DNA of 64,000 bases from DATKJS01 sp050015275 (GTDB taxonomy: Bacteria; Acidobacteriota; Aminicenantia; Aminicenantales; Saccharicenantaceae): contig JBEKBS010000005.1 in assembly GCA_050015275.1 (NCBI GenBank), positions 124,001 to 188,000 on the forward strand. The letters run 5' to 3'. How positions within the stretch are numbered: the first letter of the stretch is position 1; the number at the start of each line of letters is the position of its first letter. Of the stretch, positions 1-7,720 are shown piece after piece. The notes beneath the pieces are model-generated. The model saw nothing but the letters and a program-made list of their open reading frames with translations, was not told where the DNA came from and made no database searches. Position numbers and translations under genes: made by a program.

Positions 1-103
1 AAGAATTGGGGCGGAGGTGCGCGACACCGTAATTCTGGCAAGTACTTGAAACGGGTCCTTGGGCCTTCTCGGCCCGGGCAATGTCCGAGCGCGCATCTCG
101 GCC

Positions 104-1021
104 TCAGCCCGATTGAGCGTGCTTGATGAACGTCCCGTTCCGGTATTCGCGGAAAGCGGTCCGCAGCTCCTCCTGGGTGTTCATGACAATCGGGCCCTGC
201 CAGGCGACGGGCTCCCCGAGAGGGCGGCCCGAGATGAGCAGGATACGGACAGAAGAGTCCGTCGTAGACACTTTGATCCGGCCGCCGTCGCCGAAGAGGA
301 TGACGGAGTGGTCTCCCAGGAAGGACTTTCGCTCGAGGTCGAAGTAACTGGCCGGCTCGATGTCGTAAGCCGACAAACCCGTCTCGTCCGAGAAGCAGCC
401 CTGGCCCTCGATAACGTACGCCAGGACCGTGTGGCCGGATTTGGTCGGATGGACGAACGAAGCGCCCGGGGGGAGGGAGACGTCGAGGTATTCCGGCTCG
501 ATGACGATGTCGCGGACCGGTCCCTCGATCTTGCCGACCCGGCCGCAGATGATCCGGACCGTGGCCCCTCCGGGAAGCTCGACTTCCGGGATATCCGCCT
601 TCTTCACGTCGCGGTAGCGCGGATTCATCATCTTCTGCGACGCGGGCAGGTTGGCCCAGAGCTGGAAGCCGCCCATGCGGCCGTCCTCGCCGCCCTTGGG
701 CATCTCCTGGTGGATGATGCCGCTCCCGGCCGTCATCCACTGGACGTCGCCCGGCCCGATGACGCCCTTGTTGCCCAGGCTGTCGCCGTGCTCGGCCGTG
801 CCGCGGATCATGTAAGTGATCGTCTCGATGCCGCGGTGCGGGTGCCAAGGGAAGCCGGGCAGGTACCGCTCGGGGTCGTCTTGCCGGAAATCGTCGAACA
901 TGAGGAAGGGATCGAACATCGGGACCTCGCGGAAGCCGAAGCCGCGATGGAGATGGACGCCGGCCCCCTCGAGAGTGGGCTGGCTGATGAGGACCTTCTT
1001 GATCTTGCGCGCCTTTTCCAT
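104..1021 (-). CDS. Pirin family protein
   Basis: A 305-residue bicupin of the pirin/YhaK type. The N-terminal cupin carries the metal-site residues: PWHPHRG gives His60 and His62, and IIHQEMP gives His104 and Glu106. Both a pirin_N and a pirin_C domain fit the length. Pirins bind Fe or Zn; some act as quercetin dioxygenases or transcription cofactors, but the substrate here cannot be told. The ATG at 1021 is chosen because an AGAGGTG ribosome-binding site lies about eight bases upstream and because the homologous N-terminus (MEKARKIKKV) begins there; a longer in-frame extension runs into the upstream gene. It lies 53 bases downstream of the CocE-like hydrolase on the same strand, so it is probably the last gene of a permease-hydrolase-pirin unit. 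Confidence 0.9.
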   Translation of the reverse strand: MEKARKIKKVLISQPTLEGAGVHLHRGFGFREVPMFDPFLMFDDFRQDDPERYLPGFPWHPHRGIETITYMIRGTAEHGDSLGNKGVIGPGDVQWMTAGSGIIHQEMPKGGEDGRMGGFQLWANLPASQKMMNPRYRDVKKADIPEVELPGGATVRIICGRVGKIEGPVRDIVIEPEYLDVSLPPGASFVHPTKSGHTVLAYVIEGQGCFSDETGLSAYDIEPASYFDLERKSFLGDHSVILFGDGGRIKVSTTDSSVRILLISGRPLGEPVAWQGPIVMNTQEELRTAFREYRNGTFIKHAQSG

Positions 1022-1074
1022 GGGAGGCACCTCTTCTTCTATCTCCCGATATTCTACCACGAGGCCGCCGACGA

Positions 1075-3162
1075 CTATTGAAAAACCCTCGGAATCGTCT
1101 CCTGCCACTCCCGTTTGCGGACAAGCCGGCCGTTTTCGAGGATCCGGCGGACGAATGTGGCGTGGAAATCCCTCGCGTCGGAGCGGATATCGACGGATGT
1201 CAGGACGTCGATCGTCCGTCCGGGGAGTTCGATCCGGTCGCTGTCCTCCCCGAGGAACCGGGACTTTGCCGGCTCGGACTCGTTCGTTTCGTAGACGTTC
1301 TTTTCGGTCGCCTCGAAGCGACGGTCCCGGATTTCGTAGCGGCTCTTCCCGCTCCACGTGTAAGTGATCAAGCCGCGGGCCGTATCGCGCTTCCATTCGT
1401 TCGTGCCCTGGGGCCAGACGTCGCTCCCAAGGTCCTGGGCGTCCGTCCGGACCTCGCGTTTCTCGGCAGGTCTGAACGCCGGCGCCCCGAGCCGTCCGGT
1501 CTGGACGAGAGGGAGTTCGATATGTGTCGCCTCAACGCCTGTGACAAGAGTTGTCGTCATGAGATAAGGCGTGGGCCAGATCATCGGAAATAGGGAGTTA
1601 GAGACGGAGAGGCGAACGCGATGGCCAGTTTGAAAAGTCCACGTCGTCAAGTGGAGTTCAAACCCAAGGTCATAGGTTTCCCCGCGGGCCAGAGGTTCGG
1701 GCTGAAGGCGGGAGCGACGCTGGGAGCCGTTGAGAAGGCCGCCGGTAACGAGCGCCACACGGCCGTCCGGGAAAATATCTTCGAGCCGCGCCGCCCAATG
1801 GGCCAGTGGAGCGTCGGCCTTGACGCGAAGCCGAACGCGGGGAAGCCCGATGATTTCCAGCTTCTCTCGCAGGACATCGCTGTCATAGACGAGGCCCCCC
1901 GCGTCGTCCGGCCGCATGTCGCCCGTCGGCTCGCCCCACCATAATCCCGTGCTGATGCCGTAGCTTGGGACATAGAACAAGGCGTCGGCGTCCGCCGACC
2001 CCGGCTGCTCCTGAAGCCGTCCGTTCGCGGCCGGGAAGAGTTTTTTCCAGGTTGTCCCCGGGATAGGCCAGTCTCCTGCGAGCCAGCGGCCTGGTGTCAT
2101 CGTCATTCCGGCATCCGGCGCGTGCCCGCCCCGGTGGAAGATGACCAGCCGGGGATCGTTTCGAACGCCGGTCTCTTTCCCCTTCAGCCATCGGTCCCAC
2201 CAACGGACGGCTTCGTGCCTCCACTCATAATTCGGGCCGGGGACCCCATCGTCGGGCCAGGCGTGGTTCCAGGGACCGATCTCGGCTTTGAGGGGGACCT
2301 TCATCTCCCCAAGCATCCGCGGGATGCTGTCCCTGTAGCCGTCGAGAAGCCCGCCGATGAGATAACATGGGATCTGGATTTTGCCGTACTGGCCGCGCAG
2401 CGAATTCCGGCTCCAGAATTCGCCGTCCCGCTGCTGCTTGAGATAGGTCAGGAGTCCCGGATAGGACTCGAAGCGTTCCCGATAATAGGCCTCATCGAGA
2501 GGGTAGTCCGGCGACCGTGGGATGCCTTTGGAATGATCGAACCAGAAGGCCCATTCGTCCACATGGAACGCGCCGTCGATGTAATGGATGTCGTCATGGT
2601 ACAGGTCGTCGGTGGCCATCGCGGCCAGGATCGCCTTCAGGGCCGGCGGCCGGCGCATGGCGACCTGGATGGCGTTGAAGCCGCCCCACGAAATCCCCCA
2701 CATACCGACGTTGCCGTTCGAGCCCGGCATCCGCGAGAGCTGATCGATGACGTCCACAGCGTCGTCGAGCTCCCGTTCCGAGTATTCCCGCAGCGGGAAC
2801 ATTCCCTCCGATGCACCCGTCCCGCGGATATCCACCCGGGCCAGGATGTAGCCGCGCTGGACAAAATAGGCGTAGAGCGAGTAGACGCCGATATAGCCGC
2901 CGTCATCTTTCCGGTAGGGCAGGAACTCGAAGAGGACGGGGAAGCGTTCGCCGGCCGAGCGCGGCACGGGTTTGTAGAATGTCACGGCCAGCCTGACCCC
3001 GTCGTTCATTTTGAGCCACCCGTCCTCCATCCTGAAATCGTAAAGAGGCGTGGAGGTGTCTCCCCTCATCCCTGGGCGCGGTCCGGGTTTGCCAAGAAGC
3101 TGGAGGAGGCAGAAAGCGATGGCCGGGAATACGAGAAAACGATGGGTTCTGCGCCGCGCCAA
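1075..3162 (-). CDS. CocE/NonD-type alpha/beta hydrolase (S15 X-Pro peptidase family)
   Basis: A 695-residue secreted serine hydrolase. The nucleophile elbow GISWGG places Ser158; likely partners are Asp274 (GGLLDGYRD) and His300 (GPWNHAW). An alpha/beta-hydrolase core (about 50-330) is followed by the jelly-roll C-terminal domain typical of CocE and X-Pro dipeptidyl-peptidases. The family hydrolyses acyl esters or releases X-Pro dipeptides; the substrate is not readable here. The N-terminus (RRR plus a hydrophobic stretch to about residue 24) looks like an export signal. The start codon is TTG, supported by an AAGGAGGGGG ribosome-binding site directly upstream. It sits 29 bases after the amino-acid permease and 53 before pirin, so the three are probably one operon; a role in peptide use fits the permease. 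Confidence 0.88.
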   Translation of the reverse strand: MARRRTHRFLVFPAIAFCLLQLLGKPGPRPGMRGDTSTPLYDFRMEDGWLKMNDGVRLAVTFYKPVPRSAGERFPVLFEFLPYRKDDGGYIGVYSLYAYFVQRGYILARVDIRGTGASEGMFPLREYSERELDDAVDVIDQLSRMPGSNGNVGMWGISWGGFNAIQVAMRRPPALKAILAAMATDDLYHDDIHYIDGAFHVDEWAFWFDHSKGIPRSPDYPLDEAYYRERFESYPGLLTYLKQQRDGEFWSRNSLRGQYGKIQIPCYLIGGLLDGYRDSIPRMLGEMKVPLKAEIGPWNHAWPDDGVPGPNYEWRHEAVRWWDRWLKGKETGVRNDPRLVIFHRGGHAPDAGMTMTPGRWLAGDWPIPGTTWKKLFPAANGRLQEQPGSADADALFYVPSYGISTGLWWGEPTGDMRPDDAGGLVYDSDVLREKLEIIGLPRVRLRVKADAPLAHWAARLEDIFPDGRVALVTGGLLNGSQRRSRLQPEPLARGETYDLGFELHLTTWTFQTGHRVRLSVSNSLFPMIWPTPYLMTTTLVTGVEATHIELPLVQTGRLGAPAFRPAEKREVRTDAQDLGSDVWPQGTNEWKRDTARGLITYTWSGKSRYEIRDRRFEATEKNVYETNESEPAKSRFLGEDSDRIELPGRTIDVLTSVDIRSDARDFHATFVRRILENGRLVRKREWQETIPRVFQ

Positions 3163-3191
3163 TTCCCCCTCCTTATTATCCGGCAGGATCG

Positions 3192-4559
3192 TTAAGGTCG
3201 ATCCGGATTCTTTTCATCGTCCATCCTCGGCTGGAGGCTCTTGCCGCTGACGCGCCGCATGACCAGGAACACGGGGAATCCCAGGGCGAAGAAGAGGGCC
3301 CCGAAGAGGGCCTCGCGCGGCTTGTTCAGGAGGACGTTCACCGAAACCGTCAGCTGGAAGGCGATGAAGAGGATCGGAACGATCGGGTAGAGCGGCACGC
3401 GGTAACCTTCATAAACCTCGCCGGCTCGCCGGGCCTTCCGCCTGAGGACGAAGACCGTCGAGGCGACGAGGGCCACGGTGATCGTGTCGAGGAACATAAC
3501 GAAGTTGATGAGGCTCTCGAACGTTTTCAGCAGGAAAAGGGAGAAGAGGATCACCGCCCCGAGAAAGGCGATCCCGAATTCCTGAGTCTGGGTCCGGGGG
3601 TTGACCTTCTGGAAGACGGCGGGCAGTGTCCCGTCTTCGGCCATGGCGTAGTAGGCGCGGGGGATCTGCATCAGGGTGACGTTGAGGAAACCCATGGCCG
3701 AGAGGAAGATGGCCAGCGAGACCACGAGCCATCCGGCACCCCCGAATGTGGCCCGGGCCGTCTCCGCGGCGACGAGTTTTGCGGACGCGATGCCGGGGAT
3801 GCCGAGGGTCTTCACGTAAGCGACATTGATGGCGAGATAGCAGGCGAGCACGATGAGGATGCCGAAGAAGATGGCCCGCGGGACATTGCGCTGGGCTTTC
3901 TGGACGTCGGCCCCGAAGTTGATCGTGTTCTGGTAACCGCCGTAGGCGTAGAAGACCGAGATGAACGCCGCACCGAGGGCCAGCCACCAGGACCGCTCGG
4001 GCGGGAGCGAGCCCGTGGTGAGGGGGGCCTTGGTTGAAATGAACGCACCGGCTACGATGATGGCGACCATGCCGATCTTGAGCAGGCTTAGGACGTTCTG
4101 GGCCCAGGCTCCCGTCTTGATCCCGAGGTAGTTAATCGTCAGAAGGATGAGCAGGAGAAGGGCGGCCGTTATCTGGATCTGGAGGGTCGAGGGCGTCGCG
4201 CCGTGAAAGATGATCGGGGCCAGGTGCTCGGCTCCCATCCAGGCCACCAGCGCGGCCCCGGCGCCGTTGAGGATGATGACGTTGGCCCAGTTGAGCATGA
4301 AGGCCACGGTCGAATTGTAGCTTTCGGCGACGACTTTGTAGAAGGAGCCCGGCTTGGCGAAGCGGCCGCCGATCTCGGCGAAGGTCAGGGCGCCGAGGAA
4401 GCCGGCGAGCCCGCCCAGGAGCCAGGCCGTGTAGAAGAGCGCGGGGGTGCGGGCGGCCGTGGCGACCATGGCCGGCGTCCGGAAGATGCCGATGCCGATG
4501 ATGAGACTGACGACGATCATCGTCGTATCGAACGTCGTCAGCTTCGCCTTGATGGCCAT
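3192..4559 (-). CDS. APC-superfamily amino acid permease
   Basis: About 455 residues with roughly twelve hydrophobic segments. The first helix has the APC motif IIGIGIFRTPAMVA, which contributes the substrate site in LeuT-fold amino-acid/polyamine/organocation transporters. It is an inner-membrane protein that probably imports or exchanges an amino acid; the specificity cannot be assigned. The ATG at 4559 is preferred over one seven codons upstream because AAAGGAG lies seven bases before it. A good minus-strand promoter (-35 at 4611-4606, -10 at 4589-4584) precedes it. It heads the permease-hydrolase-pirin group and is divergent from the BlaI-type repressor, with about 190 bases between the start codons. 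Confidence 0.92.
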   Translation of the reverse strand: MAIKAKLTTFDTTMIVVSLIIGIGIFRTPAMVATAARTPALFYTAWLLGGLAGFLGALTFAEIGGRFAKPGSFYKVVAESYNSTVAFMLNWANVIILNGAGAALVAWMGAEHLAPIIFHGATPSTLQIQITAALLLLILLTINYLGIKTGAWAQNVLSLLKIGMVAIIVAGAFISTKAPLTTGSLPPERSWWLALGAAFISVFYAYGGYQNTINFGADVQKAQRNVPRAIFFGILIVLACYLAINVAYVKTLGIPGIASAKLVAAETARATFGGAGWLVVSLAIFLSAMGFLNVTLMQIPRAYYAMAEDGTLPAVFQKVNPRTQTQEFGIAFLGAVILFSLFLLKTFESLINFVMFLDTITVALVASTVFVLRRKARRAGEVYEGYRVPLYPIVPILFIAFQLTVSVNVLLNKPREALFGALFFALGFPVFLVMRRVSGKSLQPRMDDEKNPDRP

Positions 4560-4583
4560 GTCGGGCTCCTTTGCGCTCATCCC

Positions 4584-4611
4584 ATTCTATCCGGGGCCTT
4601 GAGGATTGCAA
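4584..4611 (-). promoter_or_regulatory. Promoter of the amino acid permease operon
   Basis: Read on the minus strand, TTGCAA (4611-4606) and TAGAAT (4589-4584) are separated by 16 bases. The predicted transcription start is near 4577, about 18 bases before the ATG at 4559, leaving room for the AAAGGAG ribosome-binding site. Called from sequence similarity to the sigma-70 consensus only. Confidence 0.6.
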
Positions 4612-4677
4612 GTTGAAAAACATAGTTGGCGGGGGAGCAGAGGGCCGGACATTCCTTGCCCGAGGGCGAAATTCTTC

Positions 4678-4724
4678 TTGACAAGATGACATGTGTCATT
4701 TATATTATACATGACAGATGTCAT
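4678..4724 (+). promoter_or_regulatory. Promoter with two BlaI-type operators before the repressor/M56 pair
   Basis: TTGACA (4678-4683) and TATATT (4701-4706) are spaced by exactly 17 bases. Two dyads with identical arms overlay this promoter: ATGACATGTGTCAT at 4686-4699, inside the spacer, and ATGACAGATGTCAT at 4711-4724, over the predicted start site. Each has six-base arms ATGACA/TGTCAT with two central bases, and their centres are 25 bp apart. BlaI/MecI repressors bind TACA-N2-TGTA dyads; GACA-N2-TGTC is a close variant. Autorepression by the gene at 4750 is the natural reading. Confidence 0.8.
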
Positions 4725-4749
4725 TAAAGAGTGATAAAGGGAGGCCACA

Positions 4750-5139
4750 TTGACAAAGAAGAACCTTCAGAAACTCTCCGACGCCAACCTAGAGATCATG
4801 AAGCTCGTCTGGCGAAGAGGGGAAGTGACGATCAACGACATCCTCGAAGCTGTCAATTCCGGCCGGAAGGACAAGGTCAAGCGGGCCACCGTTCAGGTCC
4901 AGATGAGACGTCTTGAGCGGTACGGCTGGCTAAAGCACCGGAAGGATACTCGGGAATTTTATTATTCGCCTCTTAGAGGAGAAGCCGAGGCCAAGGTGAG
5001 CATTCTCCACAATGTCCGGGACCGCGTGTTCGGCGGGTCATATGCCGAGCTCGTCAAGTGCCTTTTCGCAGGGGGCCGGGTTCCCGGGGACGAACTCCAG
5101 CGTATCGTCGAATTCCTGAATGGGAACGACAAGGAGTGA
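4750..5139 (+). CDS. BlaI/MecI/CopY family transcriptional repressor
   Basis: A 129-residue winged-helix regulator. LSDANLEIMKLVWRRGEVTI followed by an ATVQVQMRRLERYGWLKH recognition segment matches the Penicillinase_R family, which dimerises through its C-terminal part and is inactivated by proteolysis. The start is TTG, with GGGAGG a few bases upstream. Only three bases separate its stop from the ATG of the membrane peptidase at 5143, the classic repressor-plus-sensor pair. The two operators overlying its promoter suggest that it represses its own operon and that cleavage linked to the M56 partner relieves this. The signal is probably not a beta-lactam, because the partner lacks a penicillin-binding sensor domain. 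Confidence 0.93.
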   Translation: MTKKNLQKLSDANLEIMKLVWRRGEVTINDILEAVNSGRKDKVKRATVQVQMRRLERYGWLKHRKDTREFYYSPLRGEAEAKVSILHNVRDRVFGGSYAELVKCLFAGGRVPGDELQRIVEFLNGNDKE

Positions 5140-5142
5140 GCC

Positions 5143-7341
5143 ATGACGCTCGCATCGCTTCTGGGAAATCTCCCGACGGCGGGCTGGGTTCTCAGCCTCT
5201 TCACCCAGTCTATGGTTCTTTTCCTTATCGGATGGCTCCTGACCGGAGCGGCCAGGCGGATCGCACCCCCTCTCAAAAGCGGGATTCTGCTGACTCTGAT
5301 CATCCTCCTGGTCCTCCTGCCGCTAGGGATTCTTGTGTTCAATTCCGGAAAGGCGTCGCTTCATCAATTGCCGGTATCGCCTGTCGTTCGTGGCCTGGCG
5401 AGGGAGCCCGGCGCCGCCGATCGTGCTCCTCTTGATCATGGCGCGGCTGCGGCCGGCCCGAAAGGGCAGGGTCAAGACGCAATTCCCGGTCGGACGGAAG
5501 CGCCACGCGGGTTTGGCGGACTTTTCGATCTCGGATCCGTCAACCCATTGCTTATGGCCCTGAACATCTTCGGATTGATCTGGCTCCTGGGCTTCATCAT
5601 CTCCCTCAGCCGCCTGGTTCACGGGATCATTTTTCTCTCTGGGTTCAGGAGCAGTCTGGTCCGGATCCCCGAAGAGGGATTGTCCGGCGTCGTGCAGACG
5701 GTGAGGGCGGCCTTTCCAAGAACGCGGCTTCCTTCCATTCACGTTTCTCCAGCCGTCGATAGTCCCGTGGCCCTGGGGATTCTTCGTCCCATGATCGTCG
5801 TCCCCCAGTCACTAGCTGAGAATCTGAGCGCGGAGGAACTTGTCAACATCCTTATCCACGAGACGGCCCACATCCGGCATCTCGACCAGATCAGCGGATT
5901 GTTGCAGAGACTTTTGACATCGTTATACTGGTGGAATCCCCTGGCCTACACACTGAGCGCGTCTTTCTCTGTGACCAGGGAGGATGTGAGCGACAATTAC
6001 GCTATCCAGAAAAGCGGCGCCCATTCCTACGCGAGTTGCCTTGTCGCCCTAGCCAGGAAAACGAGTCTCATCACCCGGCTTCCTGCGGCCATCGGGATGG
6101 CGACGCGCCATATGTCTTTGGAAGATCGGGTCAAGAATATCGTATCAAAGGAGCGGGTCATGGCAACGAAAATGAAAAAAACTATGGTTGTCCTTCTCGC
6201 CTTGGTGGCCGTCCTCCTCACAGCTCTCGTCGTCCGGTACAGCTGGACGCTGACGGCGGCCGGCGACGCCGTGAGGACGTTCTCCCTGCCGCCCGGAGTA
6301 GAGCCCCAGGTGCTGGCCGTAGACAAGGACCGGATCTATCTTTGCGAGTATGAGATTTTTTCCCAAATGCCCGAATCCTATATCGCCGTGTACTCCAGGT
6401 CTGATTTTTCCTTGTTAGCTAAAATCGGGAAGGAAGGGAAGGGCCCTGGCGAGTTCCTCTTCGGCCCAAACCGATTTTGCATTGTTAAGGATCAAATTTG
6501 GGCCATGGATATAAGAAAAACCATCGTTTTTTCCGGAGACGGGATCTTCCAAAAAGAAATTCCGATTCCCCGGGCGATCTTCTTGTCTCTGTATCCGCTG
6601 GTGCCCGCGGGCGACAATCTCGTGACTTTTGCCAGTGATACCTTGGATATAAACGCAGGAAATGAGCGCGCCTTTGGCCGCCTCTATGATGCAGAACTCC
6701 ATCAGATAAGAGAGTTTTATGGAGAAGTGCCATTTCTAGTGCCGCCGCCGCCACCTCCTCCGCCACCTCCGCTGGGCAGCAAGAGGGCCGCAGAGGAGGG
6801 GCAAGCTTCGTTTGTTAAAAAGGATTATCAAGCCATCCCCGAATGCATCGATTTTGCGGTCGCCCAAGGAAAGATCTTCGTCGCGGACACGCGCAAGGGA
6901 TTCCACATCGCCGTCTTCGATTCCCTGGGAGCCCCGCTCTATGAGATCAATCAGAATTACGCGGCCCTCCCTGTCCCGCCCGAATACAGCGCGGCCTTGA
7001 AGAAGAAGCTCAATGAGACGGAGGGCTGGCTCAATAAAGTTGCGGATATCAAGTTCCGTGATTCCTTCCCGGCCTTCTACAGCTTCAAGATCGCCGACGG
7101 CAAGATTTACGTCTCGACGTATGCCGAGAAGGACGGGCTTCACGAGCTCGTCGTCATGAACCTCAAGGGCGATGTCTTGAAGAGATCGTTCACGTTCCCT
7201 CTGGGGCCTTCCTATGACTCCATGTACGATAATTTCAATGTCGCCAAAGACCGATATGCCATATCGGGAGACAAACTCTATTACCTAGCCAAGAGCACGA
7301 AAGACGGCGCTTATGAACTGAGGATCCAGGGTTTAGATTAA
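5143..7341 (+). CDS. M56 (BlaR1-like) membrane metallopeptidase fused to a beta-propeller sensor
   Basis: A 732-residue fusion. The N-terminal half has membrane segments near residues 20-65 and 135-165, and a peptidase core with the zinc motif HETAH (His239, Glu240, His243) and a likely third ligand Glu280 (TREDVSDNYA). A last membrane helix at about 346-364 is followed by some 365 residues outside the membrane that look like a six-bladed propeller: repeated hydrophobic blades and a GKEGKGPGEF signature shared with NHL-like proteins. In BlaR1 and MecR1 this position is a penicillin-binding domain; here it is replaced. A run of ten prolines interrupts the propeller near residue 535. It is translationally linked to the BlaI-type repressor. 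I infer an extracytoplasmic sensor that triggers repressor cleavage; the ligand is unknown. Confidence 0.85.
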   Translation: MTLASLLGNLPTAGWVLSLFTQSMVLFLIGWLLTGAARRIAPPLKSGILLTLIILLVLLPLGILVFNSGKASLHQLPVSPVVRGLAREPGAADRAPLDHGAAAAGPKGQGQDAIPGRTEAPRGFGGLFDLGSVNPLLMALNIFGLIWLLGFIISLSRLVHGIIFLSGFRSSLVRIPEEGLSGVVQTVRAAFPRTRLPSIHVSPAVDSPVALGILRPMIVVPQSLAENLSAEELVNILIHETAHIRHLDQISGLLQRLLTSLYWWNPLAYTLSASFSVTREDVSDNYAIQKSGAHSYASCLVALARKTSLITRLPAAIGMATRHMSLEDRVKNIVSKERVMATKMKKTMVVLLALVAVLLTALVVRYSWTLTAAGDAVRTFSLPPGVEPQVLAVDKDRIYLCEYEIFSQMPESYIAVYSRSDFSLLAKIGKEGKGPGEFLFGPNRFCIVKDQIWAMDIRKTIVFSGDGIFQKEIPIPRAIFLSLYPLVPAGDNLVTFASDTLDINAGNERAFGRLYDAELHQIREFYGEVPFLVPPPPPPPPPPLGSKRAAEEGQASFVKKDYQAIPECIDFAVAQGKIFVADTRKGFHIAVFDSLGAPLYEINQNYAALPVPPEYSAALKKKLNETEGWLNKVADIKFRDSFPAFYSFKIADGKIYVSTYAEKDGLHELVVMNLKGDVLKRSFTFPLGPSYDSMYDNFNVAKDRYAISGDKLYYLAKSTKDGAYELRIQGLD

Positions 7342-7356
7342 GATCCTCCGGCGGGC

Positions 7357-7596
7357 TCAGTTCCAGGAGCTCAGGAACTCCCAGAGGGAGGCGATCAGGA
7401 AGAGCGGCACGACCAGGGCGTAGACGCGGGCGACGTCCCTGAGCGCCTCAACGGGATAGCCCATGAGTTTCCGGCTATCCTTGTAAGCCGGGTCAGGCCG
7501 GAAGACGGCGCCGACCAAGACCGATAAGAGATAGACCAGCCCAACCGTCAGAATCTGAAGCCTGGCCCGGTGAAGAGCCCGAAGGATATTGCCCAT
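7357..7596 (-). CDS. Small membrane protein, unknown function
   Basis: A 79-residue frame starting at an ATG, with two strongly hydrophobic stretches (about 14-32 and 58-75) separated by a charged linker that includes DPAYKDSRKLMG. The amphipathic composition and two-helix layout look like a real small inner-membrane protein, but I recognise no family. It lies 107 bases downstream of the PatB-type aminotransferase on the same strand, with a REP-like hairpin between them, and converges on the M56 gene with only 15 bases between the stop codons. Confidence 0.5.
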   Translation of the reverse strand: MGNILRALHRARLQILTVGLVYLLSVLVGAVFRPDPAYKDSRKLMGYPVEALRDVARVYALVVPLFLIASLWEFLSSWN

Positions 7597-7689
7597 TTTA
7601 TAATCCTATGTTCCAGGCTGCCTCAATCCCTGACGATGATTCCGTGGATGTGGAGCTTCAAGACCGTGGCGGTCAACCGGCTGGCATCC

Positions 7690-7720
7690 TGGGGACATAT
7701 CCCCTAAGACCGTGTCCCCA
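7690..7720. repeat. REP-like palindrome at the end of the aminotransferase gene
   Basis: Eight-base arms TGGGGACA (7690-7697) and TGTCCCCA (7713-7720) enclose a 15-base loop; a second, inner pairing GGGGACATATCCCC occupies 7691-7704. The element includes the stop codon of the gene at 7704. Similar GGGGACA-based hairpins occur at 19394-19420, with a looser one at 40471-40497, suggesting a dispersed short palindrome. Confidence 0.5.

Noticed and set aside
1..103. Gene fragment at the left edge
   Set aside because: No frame has convincing coding features and no promoter or structure stands out; I see nothing supportable there.
1022..1396. Extended N-terminus for pirin
   Set aside because: It overlaps the end of the CocE-like gene, lacks similarity, and a ribosome-binding site supports the ATG at 1021.
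4750..7341. Beta-lactam resistance regulator pair (BlaI/BlaR1)
   Set aside because: The peptidase lacks the penicillin-binding sensor and no beta-lactamase or PBP gene is adjacent; the regulatory logic is shared but the signal is not.
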